This document shows, one piece after another, positions 54,710 through 61,939 of a stretch of 64,000 bases of DNA. Positions within the stretch are counted from its first letter, which is position 1. The number at the start of each line of letters is the position of its first letter. The translations under genes and the position numbers were made by a program. The notes beneath the pieces are model-generated. The model was not told the DNA's origin. It worked only from the letters and a program-made list of their open reading frames with translations, and ran no database searches. Source of the DNA: Parvibaculum sp036499025 (lineage in GTDB: Bacteria; Pseudomonadota; Alphaproteobacteria; Parvibaculales; Parvibaculaceae); NCBI GenBank assembly GCA_036499025.1, contig DASYEM010000097.1:1-64000 (forward strand), read 5' to 3'.

Positions 54710-55031
54710 TTTTGGTATTCGTTCCCCTGGACCGCGATCCGCCGCGGTCGCTTTATTGCCGGCGGGCAATAATGTCGTTCATTAGCTATAAATCGCGGAC
54801 CGCTGGCAAGGTGAATACCAGCATTCCATCGCATTCATTGCTCCGTATTGGAGCAACACGATGAGACACACAAGCATTCGTCGCGATTTGTCAGGCAACG
54901 GAGCATTTCTTGGCGGCGACGGAGAGACGTCAATCGACGCGACGCACGCCATCGCCCGCCTCCGCGCTTAAAAACGGCGGCCCGCGCTGCTACAATCGCG
55001 ACGAATTTCGCGTCAAACGAAAGGGTGAGCC
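54710..55031. promoter_or_regulatory. Divergent intergenic region with a 7-base hairpin
   Basis: About 320 bases between the autotransporter and VOC genes. TTGCTCC (54838-54844) and GGAGCAA (54850-54856) form a perfect short inverted repeat. The AT-richer part 54770-54795 is the likely autotransporter promoter area. The open frames here look spurious. Confidence 0.4.
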
Positions 55032-55511
55032 ATGGCCATCGCCAAGAACACGATCTGCGTCTGGTACGACAAGGACGCAGAGGAAGCAGCCCGTTTCTAC
55101 GCCAAAACTTTCCCCGACAGCGCGGTGACAGCCGTCCGCCACGCGCCCGGCGACTATCCCTCCGGCAAGACGGGCGATGTCCTGACCGTCGAATTCACCG
55201 TCTGCGGCATTCCTTGCATGGGCCTCAATGGCGGATCCACGTTCAAACAGACTGAAGCCTTCTCCTTCCAGATCGCCACCGACGATCAGGAAGAAACCGA
55301 CCGCTACTGGAACGCCATCGTCGGCAACGGCGGCACGGAAAGCGCCTGCGGCTGGTGCAAGGACAAATGGGGCGTCTCCTGGCAGATCACCCCGCGCGTG
55401 CTGACCGAAGCCATGGCCGCCGGCGGCGCCGAAGCCAAACGCGCATTTGCCGCGATGATGGACATGGGGAAGATCGACGTCGCCGCGATCGAGGCGGCGC
55501 GGCGGGGGTGA
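55032..55511 (+). CDS. VOC-family (PhnB-like) protein
   Basis: A 159-residue vicinal-oxygen-chelate fold protein of the PhnB type (also annotated 3-demethylubiquinone-9 methyltransferase-like). It starts MAIAKNTICVWYDKDAEEAA and has FTVCGIPCMGLNGGSTFKQT, then CGWCKDKWGVSWQITPRVLT, a very characteristic line for the family. The biochemical role of PhnB-type proteins is unsettled and may involve metal-assisted binding of small molecules. It stands alone and converges with the NAD(P)-binding protein gene. Confidence 0.87.
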   Translation: MAIAKNTICVWYDKDAEEAARFYAKTFPDSAVTAVRHAPGDYPSGKTGDVLTVEFTVCGIPCMGLNGGSTFKQTEAFSFQIATDDQEETDRYWNAIVGNGGTESACGWCKDKWGVSWQITPRVLTEAMAAGGAEAKRAFAAMMDMGKIDVAAIEAARRG

Positions 55512-55530
55512 GGGTTCCGCTGGCCGGAGC

Positions 55531-56382
55531 CTATGCCGACGACGCGTCTGCCTGGCGGCCCCGCGCCCAGACATCGGCATGGGCCTTCGCAAATTCCTCG
55601 AATGTCTTTGGCGGTTTGCCGGTCAGCGTTCTTACCGTGTCCATCGTCCAGTCAGCCAATCCGTCTGCTATGGTCGCATAGCCTGACGCCAGCAATTTCG
55701 CGGTTGCTTCGGGGATGCCGCGTTCAATGAAACGCTTTGCCATTTCTTCGGTTGAAATTCTTGTATGCACGATCCGGCGACCGCAAACCTCGCTGATGAT
55801 TTCGGCAACGCGATCATAGGAAATCGTTTCATCGCCGGTCAGAACATAATCGCGATTGCCCGCTTCCGGCGCCGCCAACACCGCCACCGCCGCCGCTGCA
55901 ATATCGAAGGCGTCAATGAACGAGACGCGACCCGCGCCGGTATTGGAATAGATCGTGTCTTCATTGCGGATCGATGCGAGATAGGGACCTTCGCTGAAAT
56001 TCTGCATGAAGGCGGATGGACCCAGCACCGCCCAATCGGAACTATTGTCCCGCAACCACGCATGGACTTGTCCATGGCCGGGGCCACCGGCGGGCAGAAA
56101 GGCCATACTCAGCAGCACGAAACGGCTGACGCCCTTTCTCTTTGCCAGCTCCAGAAACTCGATCATGCGTGAGAACGCATCGTTCACCGCCGAGGGCGCC
56201 ACCAGATAGATCGCAGCAATCCCTTCGAGCGCCACATCCCATGTCGCAGGTCGCTCCCAGTCGAATGGCCGGGGTCCGCTGCGGGAAGCGACGCGATAGG
56301 GAATACGCTTTTCCTGAAGCTGCGCAATCAGGGCCTTGCCCGTCTTGCCCGTTCCGCCGGTGACCAGAACCATGTCGCTCAT
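55531..56382 (-). CDS. NmrA-like NAD(P)-binding protein (atypical SDR)
   Basis: A 283-residue Rossmann protein. The cofactor loop is LVTGGTGKTGKALIAQLQEK, a GxTGxxG motif of the NmrA/TMR-like atypical SDRs. Later phrases are LLSMAFLPAGGPGHGQVHAW and LGPSAFMQNFSEGPYLASIR. The Tyr-Lys catalytic pair is not evident, so it may be a redox sensor or quinone-oxidoreductase-like enzyme. Its start overlaps the end of the NTF2-like gene by 4 bases, giving a two-gene operon divergent from a TetR regulator. Confidence 0.87.
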   Translation of the reverse strand: MSDMVLVTGGTGKTGKALIAQLQEKRIPYRVASRSGPRPFDWERPATWDVALEGIAAIYLVAPSAVNDAFSRMIEFLELAKRKGVSRFVLLSMAFLPAGGPGHGQVHAWLRDNSSDWAVLGPSAFMQNFSEGPYLASIRNEDTIYSNTGAGRVSFIDAFDIAAAAVAVLAAPEAGNRDYVLTGDETISYDRVAEIISEVCGRRIVHTRISTEEMAKRFIERGIPEATAKLLASGYATIADGLADWTMDTVRTLTGKPPKTFEEFAKAHADVWARGRQADASSA

Positions 56383-56855
56383 TTGCCGGCGCCTTCCTGT
56401 TCGGGGCTGCCGAAGGCGGCTGTCCAGACTTCGCGTCCGCCATTGGCATCCATCGAGGCAATGGGATTCCAGTATTCGCGATAATGGCGGAGCTTCCCCT
56501 CCCCGGTCTGAAAGATCGAAACATATCTCTGATGGAGAGGCAGGCTCGTCGCCACGATATGTCCCTTGAGGCCCATCTCCATGCAGACCATCGACGGGTC
56601 GAGCATCGGATAGACCTCGTAGTAGTCGACGGTGTCGATCTTCATCTTGCCGACCGCCGCTTTCATATAGTTGAGAATATCCACCTTGCCCTCATAGCGG
56701 CTGCGGCGTCCGGGCGGTGCGAAGGGGAATTCAAGCACCCCGTCTTCGGCCCAGAGGTCGCTCCATTCATCCCACTTCCGTTCCGCCAGGAGCATCATGA
56801 ACTGCTCCGCGATGCGGTTTGTCGCGGCGCGGTCTATCTCTCCAGTATTTGTCAT
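56379..56855 (-). CDS. NTF2-like (PhzA/PhzB-type) protein
   Basis: A 158-residue cone-shaped NTF2-superfamily protein. Typical segments are ATNRIAEQFMMLLAERKWDE, WSDLWAEDGVLEFPFAPPG and YRHYREYWNP-like KLRHYREYWNPIASMDANGG, which closely follow the PhzA/PhzB family pattern. Such proteins are small isomerase- or dehydratase-like enzymes or binding proteins. It is translationally coupled with the NmrA-like gene and starts 123 bases from the divergent TetR gene. Confidence 0.87.
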   Translation of the reverse strand: MTNTGEIDRAATNRIAEQFMMLLAERKWDEWSDLWAEDGVLEFPFAPPGRRSRYEGKVDILNYMKAAVGKMKIDTVDYYEVYPMLDPSMVCMEMGLKGHIVATSLPLHQRYVSIFQTGEGKLRHYREYWNPIASMDANGGREVWTAAFGSPEQEGAGK

Positions 56856-56978
56856 TTCGCCTCTTGTGTTCCTGTCGCGACCGGCGCGTCGGGATCGCCG
56901 CCGATCCCTCTCAAACCATTGAACGGCTTGCCGGTTTTCAGTAATTTATGAAGGATCATTCAGCTTTGGAATTCGCAT

Positions 56979-57626
56979 ATGGCAAGGACGACCGGAGAGC
57001 AGCTAAAGGTGCGGAAAACGCCGCATCAGGCCCGTGCACATGCGACGGTCGACGCCATTTTCGAGGCGACTGTTCAGGTTTTGCTGTCCGATGGTCTGGC
57101 GCATCTGACAACGACGCGGGTTGCGGAGCGGGCGGGCGTCTCGGTCGGGACGATGTATCAATATTTTCCGCAAAAACACTCGCTGCTCTTCGCCCTGCTG
57201 CAACGGCATATGGACGCCATTTCCGATGAGGTCGCCGCGGCCTGCGCGCGCTGTCATGGCGAAACGATCGAGATCATATCCGACACGCTGGTCGACGCGT
57301 TTCTCGACGCCAAAACGCGGGACGTGGAGGCGGCCCGCGCGCTTCATGTCGTCGCCGTCGAGCTTGATACGGATGATCTTGTCGGCGAGTTCGCCCGGCG
57401 CAATCAGGCCACGATCCGCGAACTTCTCAACAGCGCCAGCAATGCCTCATTCGACGATCCCGAAGCCATCGCATTGACCTTGAGGGCCACGCTCGCAGGC
57501 ATGGCGAGAGCGATGATGAGGCGCGGCACGACAGGCCCCGACCTCAACACCCTGCGCCGCGAACTGCAATCCATGTGCCGCGCCTACCTCATCGCCCGCG
57601 CGATTTTCGCGAAGGTTGAAGGCTGA
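56979..57626 (+). CDS. TetR-family transcriptional repressor
   Basis: A 215-residue regulator. The N-terminal helix-turn-helix is clear: ATVDAIFEATVQVLLSDGLA, then LTTTRVAERAGVSVGTMYQY and FPQKHSLLFALLQRHMD. The C-terminal ligand domain is all helical. It is divergent from the NTF2-like/NmrA-like operon across 123 bases, the usual layout for a local repressor responding to a substrate of the neighbouring enzymes. The ligand is unknown. Confidence 0.9.
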   Translation: MARTTGEQLKVRKTPHQARAHATVDAIFEATVQVLLSDGLAHLTTTRVAERAGVSVGTMYQYFPQKHSLLFALLQRHMDAISDEVAAACARCHGETIEIISDTLVDAFLDAKTRDVEAARALHVVAVELDTDDLVGEFARRNQATIRELLNSASNASFDDPEAIALTLRATLAGMARAMMRRGTTGPDLNTLRRELQSMCRAYLIARAIFAKVEG

Positions 57627-57710
57627 CAGGCGGTTTCCATCGATGGCCGCTACTTCGTGTGGAGACCAGAGCGCGAAGCGGATGTTCGCGCCTTGCAACA
57701 TTTCCCGGAC

Positions 57711-58271
57711 CTACTCCGCCCCCGCCCCCATCGCCGCCGCATTCGACAGCCGCCGCACCACCGTCGCCCGGAACACCCAATACTGCACGCCGAATAGAAC
57801 GAGTTTCGCGCCCATCGCGCCGAAGGCGATGAAGTAGCCCCAGATTGTCGGGCTCATCGTCAGGGCAATGACGATATTGGAAATGCCGAGGCCGAACATC
57901 AGCGCCGCCCAGGCATAGCCCCAGCCGTCGATCATGCGGGCGGTGAGGTTCGCGGCCGCGATGGGCGGCAGGTAGCGGCCGATCCAGCCTTTGCGCAGCA
58001 TCACGAAGCCGATGGCGAAGTGGATGATGCTGGGTTTCACCATCATGAAGCGCGGATCGTGCAGGTAAAGCGTCGCGCTGCCGAAGACGATGACGAGGGC
58101 GAGGCTCATCCATTGCATCAGATCGACCTTGCGGCCGCGCGCCTTCTGATACCCGATCTGGCCGATGCCGACGGCGATCGCCGCGCCGGTGGCGATATAG
58201 ATGTCGCCGATGGCCATGTAGAGCGCGACGAAAAAGATCGTCGACAGCATGTCGTTCAGAAATTCCTTCAT
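57711..58271 (-). CDS. yciB: YciB/IspZ-family inner-membrane protein
   Basis: A 186-residue protein with five or six membrane helices. The stretch VDLMQWMSLALVIVFGSATL then YLHDPRFMMVKPSIIHF is the family signature of YciB (intracellular septation protein A). YciB proteins are linked to cell-envelope growth and division in other bacteria. Its ATG has GGGAG upstream and sits 12 bases after the winged-helix gene stop, making it last in a three-gene unit, an unusual setting for yciB. Confidence 0.87.
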   Translation of the reverse strand: MKEFLNDMLSTIFFVALYMAIGDIYIATGAAIAVGIGQIGYQKARGRKVDLMQWMSLALVIVFGSATLYLHDPRFMMVKPSIIHFAIGFVMLRKGWIGRYLPPIAAANLTARMIDGWGYAWAALMFGLGISNIVIALTMSPTIWGYFIAFGAMGAKLVLFGVQYWVFRATVVRRLSNAAAMGAGAE

Positions 58272-58283
58272 GGCCGTCTCCCG

Positions 58284-58592
58284 TTATTCGGTTTTTCCGC
58301 GCGGCAGCAAGGTTTCGAGATGACTGACATAGTCGATGAGCGCCTGCCGCCCTTTCTCCGTCAGCGCGTAGGTCGTTTGCGGTTTGCGCCCGACGAATTT
58401 CTTTTCCATCGCGACGTAGCCCGCTTCTTCCAGTTTCCTCAGATGCACGCTCGCATTGCCGTCGGTCGTTTTCGTCGCGTCGCGGATCGTCGTGAAGTCG
58501 ACACAGGCCCCGCCTGCGAGAAAGGCGACGATGGCGAGGCGCACGCGGCCCTGCAGCACATCGTCTATGGCGCTGTGGTCGAAATCGGCCAT
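58284..58592 (-). CDS. Winged-helix transcriptional regulator (HTH_34 type)
   Basis: A 102-residue single-domain winged helix-turn-helix protein (PF13601-like). The recognition region is FTTIRDATKTTDGNASVHLR, followed by KLEEAGYVAMEKKFVGRKPQ and the wing TTYALTEKGRQAL. Such proteins often accompany a small membrane protein. Here it starts 4 bases after the membrane-protein stop. The 12-base perfect palindrome at 59211-59241, in front of the operon, is a likely autoregulatory operator. Confidence 0.88.
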   Translation of the reverse strand: MADFDHSAIDDVLQGRVRLAIVAFLAGGACVDFTTIRDATKTTDGNASVHLRKLEEAGYVAMEKKFVGRKPQTTYALTEKGRQALIDYVSHLETLLPRGKTE

Positions 58593-58596
58593 GTGT

Positions 58597-59196
58597 TTAT
58601 GGGCGCCGGAGCCAGAGCACGAGGCCCGGCAGGAACAGGAGCGCGAGCATGAAGACACCGCCCGCGACGAGTTGCTCGGGTTGGTCGCGCATGATGAAGA
58701 GAACAGCCGCCGCCGCCCACCAGCCGAAAGCGAGGCCGCGCAGCCAGCCGATGCCACTCACCGTCCCGCTGACGAAGAAGCACAAGCCCAGCATCGCCGC
58801 CGTCACCGTGTCGAACCAATCGGGATGGTGCGTGTCGCTGGAAGCGAGAACCGCGAGCGTCATGGCGGTCAGGCCATAACCGAGCCAGATAGACCTCAGT
58901 GTACGGACCATTGGCGAGGACATTACCTGCGTCTCCCGGCGCAAGAGCCTCGGGATCGCGGCGCGCAACGAAAAAACCCAGGCAAGGCCGACCGGCACAT
59001 ACCAGATGAGGCGCGGATCGACCGACCAGAGATGGATCACATGGGCATAAGTGCCGAAATAGCCCGCCGCTATGGCCGCGCCCCAGACCGCGATATCGGC
59101 GCTGCGCATCCGGGCATAACTTCGCCCCTCTTCCAGAGCATTTTTGATGAAGGCGATTTCCTCGCGGAGACTGTCCCCGCCCCTGTCGTCGCTCAT
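58597..59196 (-). CDS. Predicted membrane protein paired with the winged-helix regulator
   Basis: A 199-residue protein with an N-terminal soluble helix (EEIAFIKNALEEGRSYARMR) and about five or six membrane segments (ADIAVWGAAIAAGYFGTYAH; LIWYVPVGLAWVF; YGLTAMTLAVLAS; MLGLCFFVSGTVSGIGWL; FMLALLFLPGLVLWL). I do not recognise a named family. The start at 59196 has GGGAGAGG upstream. It is first in the operon with the winged-helix regulator and yciB, so it may be the sensory or effector partner of the regulator. Confidence 0.78.
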   Translation of the reverse strand: MSDDRGGDSLREEIAFIKNALEEGRSYARMRSADIAVWGAAIAAGYFGTYAHVIHLWSVDPRLIWYVPVGLAWVFSLRAAIPRLLRRETQVMSSPMVRTLRSIWLGYGLTAMTLAVLASSDTHHPDWFDTVTAAMLGLCFFVSGTVSGIGWLRGLAFGWWAAAAVLFIMRDQPEQLVAGGVFMLALLFLPGLVLWLRRP

Positions 59197-59210
59197 GGCC
59201 TCTCCCGAAT

Positions 59211-59241
59211 GCAATGTACTTTGTAATTTAAAGTACATTGC
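59211..59241. promoter_or_regulatory. 12-base perfect palindromic operator candidate
   Basis: GCAATGTACTTT (59211-59222) and AAAGTACATTGC (59230-59241) are exact inverted copies separated by 7 AT-rich bases. The site begins 15 bases upstream of the membrane-protein start codon. Size, symmetry and position fit a binding site for a dimeric winged-helix regulator such as the operon's own second gene product. Confidence 0.75.
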
Positions 59242-59255
59242 GTTTCCTGTCAACA

Positions 59256-59329
59256 GGCAACGGGGAGGCAACCGAACCAGACAACAAACAGGCGTCTGGT
59301 TCGGCAACAACCGGCAAGTTTCCGGCAAC
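59256..59329. repeat. Hairpin and repeated GGCAAC motifs
   Basis: CCGAACCAGAC (59272-59282) and GTCTGGTTCGG (59294-59304) are a perfect 11-base inverted repeat with an 11-base loop. GGCAAC or GGCAAG occurs at 59256, 59267, 59303, 59313 and 59324. The hairpin may end the minus-strand monooxygenase transcript that stops at 59335, though no long T run follows. Confidence 0.6.
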
Positions 59330-59334
59330 AAAGG

Positions 59335-59652
59335 CTAGGCGAAAACCGGCCTCAAGCCGTAGGAATCCAGAAGCTGGAGGCTGAGCCGCGTCGCTTCGGG
59401 CGGCGCCACACAGCGTCCCATGACGTCTCTGGAATAGGTCTTGAAGCTCGCAAGTTCGGTCACGGCGGCGGAATCGTCTGTCTCCAAATTGACGAACAGA
59501 TGGACGAATTCCTCGCCATTGCGAAAGAGCGCATAGGCCACATTGTCCGGCGTCGTGGCCCGAAGTTCGGCGAAGACCGCACGGGACAGGGTTTCGTTTT
59601 CTTCAGCGCATCCCGGCTTGGCGGTATAGCGCACCAGTGTCACCCTCTGCAT
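59335..59652 (-). CDS. Small ABM-like monooxygenase-fold protein
   Basis: A 105-residue ferredoxin-like protein beginning MQRVTLVRYTAKPGCAEENE, followed by AYALFRNGEEFVHLFVNLET. It resembles antibiotic-biosynthesis-monooxygenase or dimeric alpha/beta-barrel proteins but is divergent. AAGGA precedes the ATG at 59652. It is transcribed away from the ECF sigma gene across 179 bases, so it may be the sigma factor's target. Enzymatic activity is not demonstrated by the sequence. Confidence 0.72.
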   Translation of the reverse strand: MQRVTLVRYTAKPGCAEENETLSRAVFAELRATTPDNVAYALFRNGEEFVHLFVNLETDDSAAVTELASFKTYSRDVMGRCVAPPEATRLSLQLLDSYGLRPVFA

Positions 59653-59831
59653 CGTCTCGATCCTTTCATAAGGCGGCGCGCGGGATGCGCACCCATAAAG
59701 ATCAGGACGCACGGAGAAGCGAAAAGGATTCCACGCGAATAAATTTTCCGGCGGCGAATCCTTTGACAGGTGCTCGACGTCATAAGATCGGGACTCCGTC
59801 GTCCGGCGGAGTGAGAGCGAAAGGAATGCGC

Positions 59832-60713
59832 ATGGCGGATGGAAACCTGGAGCCGGAAACCTTCAACAGGTTGATCGCCGAGATGCGTCCGCGCCTGCAT
59901 CGTTACTGTGCGCGCATGGTCGGCTCCGCCTTCGACGGCGAAGATGTTGTGCAAGAAACGTTGATGAAAGCGGCGGAAGCATTCCCGGCCGCAGGTTCTA
60001 TCGAGCGACCGGAAAGCTGGCTCTTCCGCATTGCGCATAACGCCGCTCTCGATGCCTTGCGTCGCCGCAAACGGCAATCGGCGATGCGCTCCGATATCGA
60101 TCTGGCCGGATTGCCCGACGATGACGCCGCTGCCGATAGGCGCGTGGCGGCGGCGGCGAGCCTCGCCACGCTCATGCATCTGCCCGCCGCGCAACGATCA
60201 AGCGTCGTGCTGATCGACGTTCTGGGTCATTCGCTTGCCGAGACAGCGGAGATTCTCAGCGCCAGTATTCCTTCCATAAAGGCGTCGCTGCATCGGGCGC
60301 GCGAGCATCTGAAGGAACTGGCCGGCGATCCTGAAGGCACCGCGCCTCGTTTCTCCGCCGATGAACGCGACCGGCTGCGCGCTTATGCCGATCAATTCAA
60401 CGCCAGGAATTTCGATGCCTTGCGCGACCTTCTGGCGGACGACGTGCGGCTCGACCTTGTCAATCGCACGCGTCTGGCGGGTCGCAAAGACGTCTCGGTC
60501 TACTTCACTCGCTACGAAGCAGCCTCCGACTGGCACTTTTCACTTGGTCTTGCGGAGGGGCGGCCGGCGCTTTTGGTCAGCGATCCCGCCGACGCGACGA
60601 ACGCCGCCGGTCATGTCGTGTTGCTCGATTGGGCGAATGGGCGGATCGCGCAAATTCGCGATTTCAAATATGCGCCCTACGTGATGGAGAGTCTGGCGAT
60701 CTCGCCGCTCTAA
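59832..60713 (+). CDS. ECF sigma factor with C-terminal SnoaL-like domain
   Basis: A 293-residue sigma-70 family protein. Region 2 is PRLHRYCARMVGSAFDGEDV followed by VQETLMKAAEAFPAAG and WLFRIAHNAALDALRRRKR. Region 4 is LPAAQRSSVVLIDVLGHSLA with ETAEILSASIPSIKASLHRA. After residue ~175 comes an NTF2/SnoaL-like domain (LRAYADQFNARNFDALRDLL; FKYAPYVMESLAISPL). ECF sigma factors with such tails are controlled by the tail instead of by a separate anti-sigma factor. I do not see the DGGGR or NPDKL motifs of group ECF41. The ATG at 59832 has AAGGA 6 bases upstream; an ATG at 59826 is alternative. Confidence 0.88.
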   Translation: MADGNLEPETFNRLIAEMRPRLHRYCARMVGSAFDGEDVVQETLMKAAEAFPAAGSIERPESWLFRIAHNAALDALRRRKRQSAMRSDIDLAGLPDDDAAADRRVAAAASLATLMHLPAAQRSSVVLIDVLGHSLAETAEILSASIPSIKASLHRAREHLKELAGDPEGTAPRFSADERDRLRAYADQFNARNFDALRDLLADDVRLDLVNRTRLAGRKDVSVYFTRYEAASDWHFSLGLAEGRPALLVSDPADATNAAGHVVLLDWANGRIAQIRDFKYAPYVMESLAISPL

Positions 60714-60715
60714 AG

Positions 60716-60747
60716 AAAAAGGCCGCAACTTGCGCTGCGGCCTTTCA
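60716..60747. terminator. Bidirectional intrinsic terminator
   Basis: AAAGGCCGCA and TGCGGCCTTT form a 10-base stem (60718-60727 and 60736-60745), with an A run to the left. It ends the sigma factor transcript and, read from the other strand, the acyl-CoA dehydrogenase transcript that stops at 60765. Confidence 0.88.
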
Positions 60748-60764
60748 TTCCGATGCGCGTTTAT

Positions 60765-61895
60765 TTACGCGGCTTGCGAATAACGCTTCAGCTGATGATC
60801 GACATTGCCGAACTGCGTGTCGATCATGGTCAGGCGCTTGAAGTAATGGCCGACGCTGAGTTCGTCGGTCATGCCCATGCCGCCGTGAAGCTGCACGGAC
60901 TGCTGGCCGACGAAACGCCCCGCCTTGCCGATCTGAACCTTCGCGCCCGCCGCCGCTTTCACGCGTTCGGCTTCGTTTTCTTCGAGCTTCAGATTGACCA
61001 TGTAGGTCATCGAGACGGACTGCTCATAGGCCATGAACATGTCGACCATGCGATGCTGCAGCACCTGGAACTTGCCGATCGGCACGCCGAACTGCTTGCG
61101 CGTCTTGCAGTATTCGACGGTGGCTTTGTTCAGCTCTCCCATGCAGCCGACGGCTTCGGCCGACAGCGCGGCGATGGCCTGATCCGTCACCTTCTCGACG
61201 AGCGGCAGACCCTTGCCTTCCGCGCCGATCAGCGCATCCGCGCCGACCTTCACGTTTTCAAAGGTGATTTCCGAAGCGCGGCGGCCATCGACGGTCGGAT
61301 AGTCGCGCGTCGATACTCCGGGTGCGGATTTGTCGACGATGAAGACCGAGACGCCATCGCGGTCGCGCTGGCCGCCCGATGTGCGCGCGGTGACGATCAG
61401 CTTCTGCGCCCAGGGCGCGCCAAGCACGACGGCCTTGTAGCCGTTCAACGTATAGCCCGCGCCGTCCTTCTTCGCCGTGGTGACGAGGTCGGCGAGATTG
61501 TAGCGACCCTGCGGTTCGGCATAGGCGAAGGCCCAGACGGTCGAGCCGTCAACGATGCCGGGAATGTGCGCATCCTGCTGCGCCTTCGATGCGCCTTCGC
61601 GCAGGAAGCCGCCCGCGAGCACAACCGTTTCGACGAAAGGCTCGACGACGAGGTGGCGTCCGAATTCTTCCATCAGGATCATCGTTTCGATGGAGCCGCC
61701 GCCGAGGCCGCCCAGCTCTTCGGAGAAAGGCGCGGCGAGCAGACCGAGATCGGCGAACTGCTTCCACATGGCCGGGTTCCAGCCATCGGCCGACTTCACG
61801 ATCTTGCGGCGCGTGTCGAAATCATATTTGTCGGCGAGCAAGCTCTGCACCGAATTGCGGAGCAGCGTCTGTTCCTCGGTGAACGAAAAATCCAT
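60765..61895 (-). CDS. Acyl-CoA dehydrogenase, small-subunit-like
   Basis: A 376-residue acyl-CoA dehydrogenase-fold protein beginning MDFSFTEEQTLLRNSVQSLL. It contains FAYAEPQGRYNLADL where catalytic family members have the T/S-EPxAGSD signature. The C-terminus is QLHGGMGMTDELSVGHYFKR and LTMIDTQFGNVDHQLKRY, without the usual YEG/GG-S-Glu catalytic-base motif. This is the pattern of the accessory subunit in heteromeric acyl-CoA dehydrogenases. The partner is encoded 44 bases upstream on the same strand. Substrates could be sterol-, terpenoid- or long-chain-CoA. Confidence 0.9.
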   Translation of the reverse strand: MDFSFTEEQTLLRNSVQSLLADKYDFDTRRKIVKSADGWNPAMWKQFADLGLLAAPFSEELGGLGGGSIETMILMEEFGRHLVVEPFVETVVLAGGFLREGASKAQQDAHIPGIVDGSTVWAFAYAEPQGRYNLADLVTTAKKDGAGYTLNGYKAVVLGAPWAQKLIVTARTSGGQRDRDGVSVFIVDKSAPGVSTRDYPTVDGRRASEITFENVKVGADALIGAEGKGLPLVEKVTDQAIAALSAEAVGCMGELNKATVEYCKTRKQFGVPIGKFQVLQHRMVDMFMAYEQSVSMTYMVNLKLEENEAERVKAAAGAKVQIGKAGRFVGQQSVQLHGGMGMTDELSVGHYFKRLTMIDTQFGNVDHQLKRYSQAA

Positions 61896-61939
61896 GTCCT
61901 ACCCTTCCCTGTGTGTCGTGGTTTCTGCGGCGCCGCGGC

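Noticed and set aside
59763..59800. TTGACA and CGTC elements as an ECF-type autoregulated promoter before the sigma factor gene
   Set aside because: The spacing between the elements does not fit a usable -35/-10 pair.
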